Assembly: GCF_910592395.1 (NCBI RefSeq) | Contig: NC_088317.1 | Coordinates: 12,770,001-12,834,000 of the forward strand | Direction of reading: 5' to 3' | DNA from: Lineus longissimus | Lineage: Eukaryota; Nemertea; Pilidiophora; Heteronemertea; Lineidae | Length of the DNA: 64,000 nt | In this document: piece by piece, positions 34,489-44,949 of the stretch | How positions within the stretch are numbered: the first letter of the stretch is position 1 | Layout: each line of letters begins with the position of its first letter | Notes under the pieces: model-generated | What the model was told of the DNA's origin: nothing | The model's database searches: none | The model's input: only the letters and a program-made list of their open reading frames with translations | Made by a program: the position numbers and the translations under genes

Positions 34489-34754
34489 TAGGCTAACCAG
34501 GGTGAAAGAATTTTCCGACCTTTGGAGCCTTTGAGGCTTGTAAACATTGATCATATCAGAGAGATACCTAGGGGCCTGGCCGTGCAGGCACTTGAAGGCC
34601 AGACCAGAGTCTTGAACTGAATTCGCTTCCAAACGGGCAGCCAGTGCAACTGCTTTAACACTGGTGAGATGTGTTCATGCCTGGGTGTGCGGGTTACGAT
34701 GCGGGCTGCAGTATTCTGGACCCGTTGCAGCCTCTTGGTAAGAACTTTAGGCAT
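34489..34754 (-). pseudogene. L2/CR1-type LINE, ORF2 C-terminal segment
   Basis: PKVLTKRLQRVQNTAARIVT ... HISPVLKQLHWLPVWKRIQF on the minus strand, then in another frame CLHGQAPRYLSDMINVYKP. These are the LQRVQNxAAR and HWLPVxxRIxFK motifs of the LINE C-terminal region. It continues from the segment ending with GLP at 35376, across the 0.6 kb insertion. Confidence 0.88.
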
Positions 34755-35376
34755 TACCAGCTATTGCGGGCCTAGCCAATTAAGCCAATTAGTGCACCTG
34801 CTTAATTGGTCCTGGCAAGCCTAATGGAAAATGCATAGAAAATATCAATAAAGTTGGCTTTTTGGGCGGGGTGTAAAAATAATCCCAACTCCCGACTTCT
34901 GACATAATTCTATATATGTCTAGGTATTTACTGGCAAAATTTGGAGTGATTTGGATGGAAATTCGATGTGTCCATCTATAGGTTGAAAATTTTGGTAAAT
35001 CTGTAATGCTTCACTCGTAGCCCGTAGTGTGAATTCCTGAGAAAGTGGGTTTTGGGGGCTTTTCTAGCTGCGCTAGCTCCGAAACTATACATTTGATACA
35101 AACTCCCGACTCAGACGTGGTTGATATAACTCTTAGGATTATATTCCCAAGATTTCAGCTTTATTGGAGAAAAATTCATAGTGTCCATAGGGGGGTTGAA
35201 AATTGGAGGGTTTTCAATTCTTTTCCCAACAAATATGCGAAAAATATTACTTTCCACCTAGACTTAATCAAAATTTCGCAAACTATCATAAAGTACTTCC
35301 TTGCAACAATCATTTGTGAAGCTTTCAAAACTCCCTCTATTCAAAACAGAGTGTGCTAGGCCCGCAATAGCTGGTA
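34755..35376. mobile_element. TIR element, 618 bp, TA-flanked, in the LINE
   Basis: Ends CCAGCTATTGCGGGCCTAGC (34757) and its exact inverse (ending 35374), flanked by TA. It splits the LINE between the GLP and RLQRVQN motifs. The interior is AT-rich with phrases (tttggaggtt/gttgaaaatt) repeated; no coding capacity. Confidence 0.85.
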
Positions 35377-35468
35377 ATGGCAGCCCGCCGAGAAGCGAAT
35401 TACAGTAGTCAAGCCTGAAAATGACCAGACCAGTAGCGAGAGATCTCGCTGCGCGGTTGGTCACCTCC
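35377..35468 (-). pseudogene. L2/CR1-type LINE, ORF2 middle segment
   Basis: Minus strand reads MEVTNRAARSLATGLVIFRL then DYCNSLLGGLP, the LINE motif (L-T-x-x-A-A-x-x-L...RLDYCNSLLxGLP). Its upstream part is not adjacent: it lies 11.3 kb away at 46769 and beyond, where the frame ends with SAYAQLRNIGHY. Confidence 0.87.
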
Positions 35469-35579
35469 ATAATGGGCAGGCGGTATTTGCACCACGCCAC
35501 CACGGGCACCACGCGACCACCACGCCACCACGCGAACAGGCGGAGCGATCATAATGACGATATCAAAATCGCGGTCGAT

Positions 35580-36523
35580 TCATTGGATCATGGTTTCTTT
35601 GAACAGTTATAGATGGCGTTGGCTGCTATCCTAGCTTCTCTGATGCCCGTTCTTGGGATTATTGGAATAAAGGCGTACGCCAACTACGGAAATACGTACT
35701 GAATTACCGTTGAGTAACTAGACCTACTCCAACTGACGACTGACCTGCAAAAACCATACGAGTACGAGTGGGTTATATAGTCTCCCTTTAAAGGGGTGGC
35801 CGTTCGTTTGGGTGGGGTGGGTTGGGGGGGGGGGGGGAGGAGTTAGATTTATCACTCACTCGAACACGTGTGCATAGTTTCAACATACTGTTGTGTGAGA
35901 GACCCTTATTGGCGACTTTGTGTAACTTTATCTTGCCTACCTAGCTGTTGCCTATAGTTTCCCATTAAAGGGGGACTATGTAGGAGCAGGGGGTCAAATT
36001 GGCCAACTTTAGCTGACTTATAAACAGAGTAAGGGCATTAGGTCTTATTTGATTCATCACTGAATGTATCCCTGTTACAGGTGTGACTAGGTTAGGACAA
36101 ACTGTGAGAGGTGAGAGACTCACTGGCTACTTTGTGTAACTTTATGTTGCCTACCAAGATGCTGCCTATAGTGCCCCTTTAATGGACATGTCTCGAATCT
36201 TATGCATTCTTTAGGGAAGGTGAATCACTAGGCTTCCCAAGCCAACAAGCTTGGGAATTCTTCTTCTTATCTTCAATATTGTGATAATTATTATACATTG
36301 TATATTATTATTATAATCGACGCGCCCGCCTGACCTTTGAAGACCTTTGTTCAATGGACACCAAAGCCTAAGTTGCATTCTGTCATCTGTAGCTGTGACT
36401 AATGACACATCTACAAAATAAGTCAGTTTGATGAGAAAGTAAAGGTTTCAAACCAAAACAGGTGCCCTCTGTAATGGAACTCTTGTAAAATAAACAATCC
36501 GTCGTTGTTGAAACACTCCCGCA
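35580..36523. other. Left inner part of the 11.3 kb segment
   Basis: No gene supported. A G-rich tract at about 35820-35838 and AT-rich sequence. Confidence 0.45.
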
Positions 36524-36698
36524 ATGATTTTATTTGAACGCAATATGTTGCGTAATGACTTTGGTTATAATCATGCGGAGTATGAAAGGCTGGGCTGTAT
36601 CCGTCAGTACCTGACTGACGATTGGACCCATCGTTTGCATTTGGTAACCCCCCGTTTTTTTGAGAGATACAGGCAGTTTTACAATGGAAAGAGAAAAG
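36524..36698 (+). CDS. Unidentified exon-like frame with strong splice donor
   Basis: ATG 36524 opens a frame reading MLRNDFGYNHAEYERLGCIR then QYLTDDWTHRLHLV, ending KRK at GAAAAG/GTAAGA, a near-consensus splice donor (phase 1). The composition looks like a real globular protein (balanced charged and aromatic residues). I recognise no family, found no second exon and see no clear promoter. It lies inside the 11.3 kb TIR segment and could be a captured first exon. Confidence 0.35.
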
Positions 36699-36938
36699 GT
36701 AAGAAAAATCTTATTTTTTATTTTCGATTTTAAGATACATCTTTATATCAATTTCTTATAAAGGAAGGACGCATTTAGACTTCGTCGCTATTCATGATGC
36801 TTACAACAACTTGACAGTCAAATGCATTTTCCTCGGTACACATTTTTGTCGAATGGAGGTAGCATCGTAGGCCTATTGCCCCATGATCAGCATACATGTA
36901 GAACTACATGCTTGTACGAACAATGATTATTTGTCATT

Positions 36939-39125
36939 TTTAGCTCAGCTGACAAAGTCAGCGGAGCTAGTCAAATAGCTATTCGATTGGTGTCCGTCCT
37001 TCCACCCATCCTGCCATCCTTCCATCCATCCATCCATCTGTAGGCAAAGTTGGGCATTTTGTAATCATACAACCGAGGCACTTCAAATCTAGTCTTGCTT
37101 ATAAACACCGCAGAAAATGTTGCTTACGGAAAAAAATTTGGGCGATTCGACTCAAATTCAGCTCCCCAGGGGGCAAAATGCGTAAATGAAAAAACAATTT
37201 TTTGACGCTCTATTCCAGCAGATAAAAGCTCGAAATAAAGTTGAAAAGGTCTTCATGATACAGAAGTTTTGATATAAAATAGATTAGTGTGGATTTATAT
37301 CACCAGTTGGCGGTAGTGAGCAAAACTGTTGTTTGACCCCGGATGACCCCGCTTTAAATTTCCCGCCGGTTACCTGGAGTACTATCATCAAGAAAATGGC
37401 GGTGACCTTTTTATTTCTACCGGAGCGATGATTTTGTAAGTGACAAATTTTCTTTTTTAAGCCTTTACGGAAACGTATTTTGGTACGAAACTTCACACGT
37501 TTATAGAAAAGATCAACGAGAATGTGTTCAAATGCCCTCATAACGATGAGTTCAACAGAATTTGGTCAAAACAACCTTCGAATGGAGTCAACTTTCTTTG
37601 CGAAATTGAAGCGACGACATCATTATTTATCGTAATTTATGCAGATCTGAGTCCAGCTGATGGGCGATGTTTTGATTTGTGTTCAAACTATTGGAAACTT
37701 CGGAAATTAGTTCTATTAGTTCTACTATTCCGTAGGAGTATATTATAGCCATTGATGTTGACAGCTAAAAGCACGAAAACTTTGTTCAGGTTTCTCGTCC
37801 AATCACGTGACCTCTCCAACACTCGATAATGCACTCTTTTCGTCCACGTTTTAGGCCAATCTTCGGCCTGAACATGAAATCTAATAAGCGCAGTACTTAA
37901 ATCAGATGTTTCTCTCGCCTTGAAAACATTCCTGGGTAAAATCCATTGAGATTAGCCGAGTTAATCCACTTTTTCCGTGCCTAAAATCTCTGCCGCTGAA
38001 TTCTATAAATAGAAACTATTAACATCGCGGCAGTGTGGTTCCCATTGTGCGCCCTCCCACTTCACACCATGTCAGGAACTTTTACGGAGAGAGAGGGCGT
38101 GCGGTAAGAAGAATGGCCAAAATGACGTCACGTTTTCCTGGCAATGTCTCTTTAATTGCCAGACCAGTCAAGCATTGGGAAAGCATCTTTAATTCAGACA
38201 ACGTTAGAACTCGAAAAACGAATATGTTAATTTGCAAAATTAAAAGCAGATTTCACCACTAACCAGCCAAATCGGAATACGACGGCACAAAATGTTCTCG
38301 CTTTCCTCCTGCTAAAAAACCTTGTTCCCGCACTCCTATTTTAATTTATCCCAAGGAATATGATATGATCTGTTTTCACTTTTTTGTAATTAAATGGTAT
38401 TCATATAATGAGATCAATAGTAGTGTCCGTGTCAGATCCGATCATGGAGGTATAAATAATTATTTATACCTCCATGATCCCATCGTTCAACTAGTCTTCT
38501 CTCCCCAGGTGCCTCACACGGACCTTCACGCACTCAAGACCAACTCTTACAATATCGCCCTCAAAACAACCCTGGAGTCATGAATTCACAGGTGCTCCTG
38601 TGAAATCTCAGTTCTAGTTTATTTATCAAACTTTATCGAGGGTTACCCGGTTATCGAATCGAATGGATGTGTCGATCGTCGGGGCGGATTGATATGTGGT
38701 TAGGTTGTGCGTCCAAGGCGATTACTAATAGGTCATTCAGTTAGTTTGAGAAAGATCATGATCATGAAGATGCGTGTTGTGTTATCATAACTGGAAAATA
38801 AGTTGAAGTTATTATTAGTACTACGATTCTTACATGAGTAAAAAGTAGACGTTTTAAGCAACACAATAATGTTACTCCCATTTTTTCTGTAAAGCTATAC
38901 TGAACTAGGGATATCTTCCGTTGCCTCCTGTAATATTTACATACCATTGCTGATTAGTTCAATCATATTTCATCCAACTGGCAGCTCTGCATTGGAAATT
39001 TTAGTGGTATAACGTGTTCTCTTGACCTTCAAACAGTAGTATAAAGCCGATATTTACTACTTTATACCCTCAGTCCTATGTTATTAGGTCATATCCAGCT
39101 GAGCGCCAGGCCCTTGGGCCTCTTG
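36939..39125 (+). repeat. Dispersed repeat with AGCTCAGCTGAC / GGCCCTTGGGCC ends, copy B
   Basis: Starts TTTTAGCTCAGCTGACAAAG and ends CCAGGCCCTTGGGCCTCTTG, the same two ends as copy A (19571-22345, opposite strand). Shares the early ccatccatcc run and the phrase ggtgtccgtcc. Contains a perfect 40-bp palindrome at 38440-38479. No supported coding region. Confidence 0.6.
38440..38479. repeat. Perfect 40-bp palindrome
   Basis: GATCATGGAGGTATAAATAA followed immediately by its exact reverse complement, with no spacer. It can extrude as a cruciform with 20-bp arms. Confidence 0.97.
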
Positions 39126-39805
39126 TTTTTACTTTTAGGCCAGTATAAAATCTTTTCTTAAAACCCCTATATTGGAAAAACACCATCCACTGAAAAAAAC
39201 TTACCGAAGTTTTTCATCATCGGGCAGGCGTGGTCCTTTAATAGTAAAAATTAAAAAATACCATCGTGTTTCATATGAATATATAAATGACGTCACCCTT
39301 CATATTCAACGATGTCGCGGCTTCAAAATGATTTATTGCACCATAAGAATGTCATTTGACTCGTTCAGCGCGTTTGTAGCGCGTAGGGCCGACATGACAC
39401 GGTAGCGAGCATAAAGGGGTCGTAAGCCTACGTCAGGACTAAGCCAGGCGTAGAAGAGGTCGTAGAGTTAATATGGTGAGCATAAAGGTGGGCGTAAACT
39501 GCGCCTGGGTATAAATCTGGTCGTACCTCTACGCCTGCTTGGTAGGAGGCGTAAGTCATTTCAGACCAGTCGTAAGTCGATGGGTCATATTAATAAAGTC
39601 TGGTAAATGCTTTTATTTAAGAATTTTACGAGGTTCACCAATGCATATGTACAGCCGAATTCAAGTAAAAGCATTTACTAGCTTTTTATATATCGTATAC
39701 AAGAAGGTGCATTTGGAATAGAGTTTAACTGCGCCGATTTGGGCCGCATTTACAATACACGGGAATGCATGTACTTCTCGAAATCAAATTGCCTATGAAT
39801 TCGTA

Positions 39806-40834
39806 ATGGCCAGACTTATACGGCTTGCGGATGAGTTTGGGCGTCGTCAGATGAGACGTGAGAGGGTTTTCAGGGATAGAACGAATCCACTCGAACGGTA
39901 CGATGATAGCGAGATCTATGACCGATTTCGATTTCGGAGGGAAGACATCTTCGAACTGACGGACATGCTAGGGGATGAAATTAAAAGTCCAACTAACAGA
40001 AACCATTCGATTCCGCCAGTTTTGTGCATTCTTACGGCACTGAGATTCTACGCAACCGGCAATTACCACCTTGTCACAGGAGATTTGTTCGGGATACATC
40101 GAACCACTGCATCAAGAATGATCAGACGGGTTTCGGACTCTCTGGCACGCAGATTGGACGAGTACGTTCATTTTCCACCCGAGGGAGATGGCGTGAGGCG
40201 TATAAAGGCCGCGTTTTTTGATATAGCAGGATTTCCAAACGTATGCGGTGCCATCGATTGCAGTCACATTTCCATTCAAGCACCAAGTCAAAATGAATTT
40301 GAATATGTGAACCGGAAAGGGGTACATTCTATCAATGCTCAGGCAATATGTGACTCGGGAAACATATTTCTGAATGGTGTGATTCGATGGCCTGGCGGTA
40401 CCCACGATTCCCGCATCTTAACCAACAGTGAAATATCCCGCGACTTCGAAACTGGACGGATAAGTGGCTTCCTAATCGGAGACAGTGGGTACCCTCTTCG
40501 ACAATGGCTGATGACGCCACTGTATGTGGCAGCAAATCGGAAGGAGAGGAGATACAATACGTCACACAAGCGAACCCGTAGTGTTATCGAGCGCACATTC
40601 GGCATATGGAAACGTCGATTCCATGGTCTTCATAACAAACTACGAATGACACCAGAGAGATGCTGCGTAGTGATCGCTGCAACTATGGTATTGCACAACA
40701 TTGCCATGAGGAAGGGACTGCCAGATTTTGATGATGAAATCCCAGATGAAATGGAAGATATACATGGTGAATACGACGGACAGGAAAACGGACAAGAAAT
40801 AAGGCGACAGCTCATTGACAACGTTTTTGCGTAG
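39806..40834 (+). CDS. PIF/Harbinger transposase, left copy
   Basis: This 342-residue single-exon frame is a complete Harbinger (HARBI1-like, DDE_Tnp_4) transposase, close to the usual 340-400 aa. A helix-turn-helix segment lies at about 90-112 (LFGIHRTTASRMIRRVS). The catalytic triad is visible as D151 (VCGAIDCSHI), D226 (LIGDSGYPL) and E262 (VIERTFGIWKRRF). The C-terminal MVLHNIAMRKGLP is typical, and the tail is acidic. The enzyme cuts and pastes DNA, normally together with the Myb-like protein encoded by the same element. The start is chosen because an in-frame stop region precedes it and the N-terminus matches the right copy. It differs from the right copy at about four residues, and both are free of stops, so it may still be functional. 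Confidence 0.96.
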   Translation: MARLIRLADEFGRRQMRRERVFRDRTNPLERYDDSEIYDRFRFRREDIFELTDMLGDEIKSPTNRNHSIPPVLCILTALRFYATGNYHLVTGDLFGIHRTTASRMIRRVSDSLARRLDEYVHFPPEGDGVRRIKAAFFDIAGFPNVCGAIDCSHISIQAPSQNEFEYVNRKGVHSINAQAICDSGNIFLNGVIRWPGGTHDSRILTNSEISRDFETGRISGFLIGDSGYPLRQWLMTPLYVAANRKERRYNTSHKRTRSVIERTFGIWKRRFHGLHNKLRMTPERCCVVIAATMVLHNIAMRKGLPDFDDEIPDEMEDIHGEYDGQENGQEIRRQLIDNVFA

Positions 40835-41132
40835 GTAACATTTAATTATCATTTTGACAGAAATGCACATAAAATCTGCTTTTATAATTACATCAGAGCT
40901 CTCCCTACAACCTAAGTTGTTATGTCCTTTCTGAACTTTCTCTAGCAAGGTGACGTATTTTATGGAAACAAAATCATTATTTATCATCAATGCGTACAAA
41001 TGGATTAGACCACGCCTTTCATATCAATGATACATTCCGATGACAAGGTTATATTTCATCTGCCACTTTGTTTGTCAAAGTAAGAACACCAATCAGTCCG
41101 TCATCCTTATAGTTAATGATTAATTATAAAGT

Positions 41133-41461
41133 CTATTGACTTAGTTGTTCTATTTCCATTTCTAACTTTCTCTTCTTGAGTACCATTACTTCTTTTTGAA
41201 GCATTATGAGTCGCCTCTCCTCCCTCAGCTTTTCACGCTCTTGCTTAATTTTGTCCATTTCCAGCTTTAGTTTCTTCTCTTCCAGCTGAAGCATCTTGCT
41301 GTAAGGTACGGACCTGCGGGCAGTAGCAGGAGTTGCAGACGCATCCTCTTCCGAGTGATGTGAGGAACTGAATGAGGCTTCTCCATCACCATTGGAGTCG
41401 CAGTGTGGGGACTGGTTGCCTTGGGTGAAGGCGGACTCATCTGCACCATCATCTGATGTAG
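41133..41461 (-). CDS. Harbinger Myb-like protein, exon 2 (left copy)
   Basis: The minus strand is the counterpart of the right-copy exon 2: a Ser/Asp-rich start, then a Lys/Glu-rich coiled coil (LQLEEKKLKLEMDKIKQERE) and a stop. It is preceded by a plausible acceptor (ttttactttaag/CTA). It would be spliced to the exon at 41900. It is intact, but the gene lacks its start exon sequence, so the product is probably not made. Confidence 0.8.
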
Positions 41462-41899
41462 CTTAAAGTAAAATAAGAAACATTTCCTAAAATATGCAGG
41501 TGCTGCTGATAAAAATAACATTCTAACATGATTAGCACTTATTACTGAACTTTATACTGCTTCTACCCTATTGTATTGAAAGAGTTAATAACATGTTACT
41601 GCCGCATGAACATTTTTCAAAAAATTATTTTTGTCGACTTTTTTCTATGAAAATGTTTCGTCTTGTTTCCAATTTGTAAAATACATATAGGATGATGCCA
41701 CCAATTTTCTACCACCTCCAATTTTCGACCAGGTGGTGTTATTCTTTCCAGTTGATCAAAATATTTTCGATTTCATGAAAGCTCTACCTTCATGTGCATG
41801 TCATCTCCACATAAAAATCAAATATTTTTAATCAGACATAAGAAAAACGCGCCTTGGTCGAAAATTGGAGGTTGTCAAAAATTGGTTGTACTGACATAC

Positions 41900-42530
41900 C
41901 TTCTATTATGTCTGCTGCCGAGGTCGACGCCGGTGCCTCAGGTCGAGTAGCCGTTGGCATCCTCGGTCGTTTGGCAGATACCGACGAATGGATCAAGGCT
42001 GTGGTGATCCCGGGTCTTAAGGTTGATGTCGGTGCACGAGATATAGTAGCCGTTGGCATCCTCGGTCCTTGGTTAGATATTGATGGGCGAGTTGTCACCG
42101 GTATGGTCATTCTTGACCCATGGGTTGACAGTGGTAAACGAGATGTTGAGGGTGATGTGATCTTTTTCTGCTGAGCAATAGATGCCGATCTAGGAGGCTC
42201 TGACATCGGTTGACTTTGCAGTATTGCTGCTTTGGTATGGCGCGTGCGGCTCTCAACGCCCTTTAAGCCTGTGAATGATACAGCATCATCTCCGTAGACA
42301 TCCAAAATCTTATTCGAAATATCAGAAATTGGAGTTGCAGGTCCTCCTCCAGTGGGCGGGTTCTTGTTTTTTGTGACCTCTTTTTTGGCATCAGAAAGCA
42401 TGTCTTTCCATTTTTTCCGGACTTCGTCTACTTCTCGTTTCGCCCGTGGATTCAGCGCATTCACTTTGTTAGTCATTTCCGTCCAAATTTGATTCTTCCG
42501 GGTATTCGTAACTGACGTTAATAGCCGCAC
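41900..42530 (-). pseudogene. Harbinger Myb-like protein, exon 1, 5'-truncated (left copy)
   Basis: It encodes VTNTRKNQIWTEMTNKVNAL and EVDEVRKKWKDMLSDAKKEV as in the right copy, then the Pro/Ser/Thr-rich linker, and ends at donor GAAG/gtatgt. Upstream of about 42515 it no longer matches the right copy: the ATG, the first helix of the Myb/SANT domain and a 14-base piece are gone, and no in-frame ATG replaces them. It also lacks the 33-residue duplicated unit of the right copy. Confidence 0.85.
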
Positions 42531-43061
42531 TTACACCACCTGAAAATGGACCACCAATCTTGGTTCGGGAACCAATGCCGCACCATCGAAAATCCACCAA
42601 GCGCTTACACCAGCGCTGCAGCTCGCTACCCCAGGACTGTAACTCTTTTGTGACCAGGGGTAGCGAGCATAAAGAGGTTGTAAGTCAGGGCCTAAAGTCG
42701 GTCGTAACTCTGGACGTAGGACCAGGTGTAAATATTTTTAGTCGGTGAGCATAAAAGTTACGGCCCTGATTTAGAAGGAGAGCATAAAAGCGGTCGTAAT
42801 GATATAACGCTAAGACGGAGGCGCACCTTTGGCGAAACTATGAATGGCGCGTTTAATCGATTACCTCAGCCTTTCAGAATGGGATGGTAGAATTTTATAA
42901 TGGTATGAACAAGGTTTAACAATATATTTACCTTGTCGTGGCTCTTCATATGGACCAATAATAATGTTTAATGGTGTATGGGCCGCTTATGGGCAATGGT
43001 GTCCATCTGCGTTTATATTAGGGGGCATTCTGAATGCGCCTTGTTCAGGAGACGTTAAAGG

Positions 43062-43884
43062 ATGGCCGAGCGTGGCAAAAGAAAGGCGAATTTTTCACAG
43101 GAAGAAAAGCTATGCATTGTGGAAGAATTCGCGAAGTTCCGCGAGGTATTAACGTCCAGACATTCCAATACAGTTACGAATACCCGGAAGAATCAAATTT
43201 GGACGGAAATGACTAACAAAGTGAATGCGCTGAATCCACGGGCGAAACGAGAAGTAGACGAAGTCCGGAAAAAATGGAAAGACATGCTTTCTGATGCCAA
43301 AAAAGAGGTCACAAAAAACAAGAACCCGCCCACTGGAGGAGGACCAGCAACTCCAATTTCTGATATTTCGAATAAGATTTTGGATGTCTACGGAGATGAT
43401 GCTGTATCATTCACAGGCTTAAAGGGCGTTGAGAGCCGCACGCGCCATACCAAAGCAGCAATACTGCAAAGTCAACCGATGTCAGAGCCTCCTAGATCGG
43501 CATCTATTGCTCAGCAGAAAAAGATCACATCACCCTCAACATCTCGTTTACCACTGTCAACCCATGGGTCAAGAATGACCATACCGGTGACAACTCGCCC
43601 ATCAATATCTAACCAAGGACCGAGGATGCAAACGGCTACTATATCTCGTGCACCGACATCGACCTTAAGACCCGGGATCACCACAGCCTTGATCCATTCG
43701 TCGGTATCTGCCAAACGACCGAGGATGCCAACGGCTACTATATCTCGTGCACCGACATCAACCTTAAGACCCGGGATCACCACATCCTTGATCCATTCGT
43801 CGGTATCTGCCAAACGACCGAGGATGCCAACGGCTACTCGACCTGAGGCACCGGCGTCGACCTCGGCAGCAGACATAATAGAAG
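43062..43884 (+). CDS. Harbinger Myb/SANT-like accessory protein, exon 1 (right copy)
   Basis: Start ATG 43062: MAERGKRKANFSQEEKLCIV then EEFAKFREVLTSRHSNTVTN. Residues of about 8-90 form a Myb/SANT (NAIF1-like, Myb_DNA-bind_5) domain with the spaced tryptophans of NQIWTEMTNKVN and VRKKWKDMLSDAKKEV. This type of protein binds the transposon ends and imports the transposase to the nucleus. The linker is Pro/Thr/Ser-rich and contains two nearly identical 33-residue units (RMxTATISRAPTSTLRPGIT). The exon ends ATAGAAG/gtatgt at 43884 in phase 1. Reading on past the donor gives only a short unsupported tail. With exon 2 the protein is 383 residues. Confidence 0.92.
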
Positions 43885-44322
43885 GTATGTCAGTACAACC
43901 AATTTTTGACAACCTCCAATTTTCGACCAAGGCGCGTTTTTCTTATGTCTGATTAAAAATATTTGATTTTTATGTGGAGATGACATGCACATGAAGGTAG
44001 AGCTTTCATGAAATCGAAAATATTTTGATCAACTGGAAAGAATAACACCACCTGGTCGAAAATTGGAGGTGGTAGAAAATTGGTGGCATTATCCTATATG
44101 TATTTTACAAATTGGAAACAAGACGAAACATTTTCATAGAAAAAAGTCGACAAAAATAATTTTTTGAAAAATGTTCATGCGGCAGTAACATGTTATTAAC
44201 TCTTTCAATACAATAGGGTAGAAGCAGTATAAAGTTCAGTAATAAGTGCTAATCATGTTAGAATGTTATTTTTATCAGCAGCACTTGCATATTTTAGGAA
44301 ATGTTTCTTATTTTACTTTAAG

Positions 44323-44651
44323 CTACATCAGATGATGGTGCAGATGAGTCCGCCTTCACCCAAGGCAACCAGTCCCCACACTGCGACTCCAATGGTGATG
44401 GAGAAGCCTCATTCAGTTCCTCACATCACTCGGAAGAGGATGCGTCTGCAACTCCTGCTACCGCCCGCAGGTCCGTACCTTACAGCAAGGTGCTTCAGCT
44501 GGAAGAGAAGAAACTAAAGCTGGAAATGGACAAAATTAAGCAAGAGCGTGAAAAGCTGAGGGAGGAGAGGCGACTCATAATGCTTCAAAAAGAAGTAATG
44601 GTACTCAAGAAGAGAAAGTTAGAAATGGAAATAGAACAACTAAGTCAATAG
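44323..44651 (+). CDS. Harbinger Myb/SANT-like accessory protein, exon 2 (right copy)
   Basis: Joined in phase after the 438-bp intron (tttactttaag/CTACATCAG), it reads TSDDGADESAFTQGNQSPHC, a Ser/His-rich stretch, and then a long Lys/Glu/Leu helix (VLQLEEKKLKLEMDKIKQER ... LKKRKLEMEIEQLSQ) ending at TAG 44651. The C-terminal coiled coil of about 75 residues is the usual oligomerisation tail of these proteins. The left copy has the same exon, which supports the exon structure. Confidence 0.87.
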
Positions 44652-44949
44652 ACTTTATAATTAATCATTAACTATAAGGATGACGGACTGATTGGTGTTC
44701 TTACTTTGACAAACAAAGTGGCAGATGAAATATAACCTTGTCATCGGAATGTATCATTGATATGAAAGGCGTGGTCTAATCCATTTGTACGCATTGATGA
44801 TAAATAATGATTTTGTTTCCATAAAATACGTCACCTTGCTAGAGAAAGTTCAGAAAGGACATAACAACTTAGGTTGTAGGGAGAGCTCTGATGTAATTAC
44901 AAAAGCAGATTTTATGTGCATTTCTGTCAAAATGATAATTAAATGTTAC

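Larger units (their letters stand above)
39399..42634. mobile_element. PIF/Harbinger transposon, left copy (rearranged)
   Basis: Left end GGTAGCGAGCATAAAGG; right end GCTCGCTACCCCAG. GAC precedes the left end and follows the right end, consistent with a 3-bp duplication, but the outermost TIR bases differ (AC versus CTGG). It carries an intact transposase (+) and a 5'-truncated Myb-like gene (-). The Myb-side terminus keeps only about 12 bases of TIR and lacks the repeated GAGCATAAA/GTCGTAA motifs of the right copy. Confidence 0.85.

Noticed and set aside
33147-34534. Frames rich in ETKQKHRN or FLFRFCVSVS
   Set aside because: Translations of the 18-bp minisatellite in the TIRs of the 1.2 kb element, not genes.
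40112-40821. Antisense frames of 63-119 codons opposite the Harbinger transposase (and their mirror copies at 44963-45672)
   Set aside because: Shadows of the transposase gene, duplicated because the element is duplicated.
41854-42174. 106-codon plus-strand frame (and 43511-43930 minus)
   Set aside because: Antisense of the repetitive Myb-like linker; no domain.
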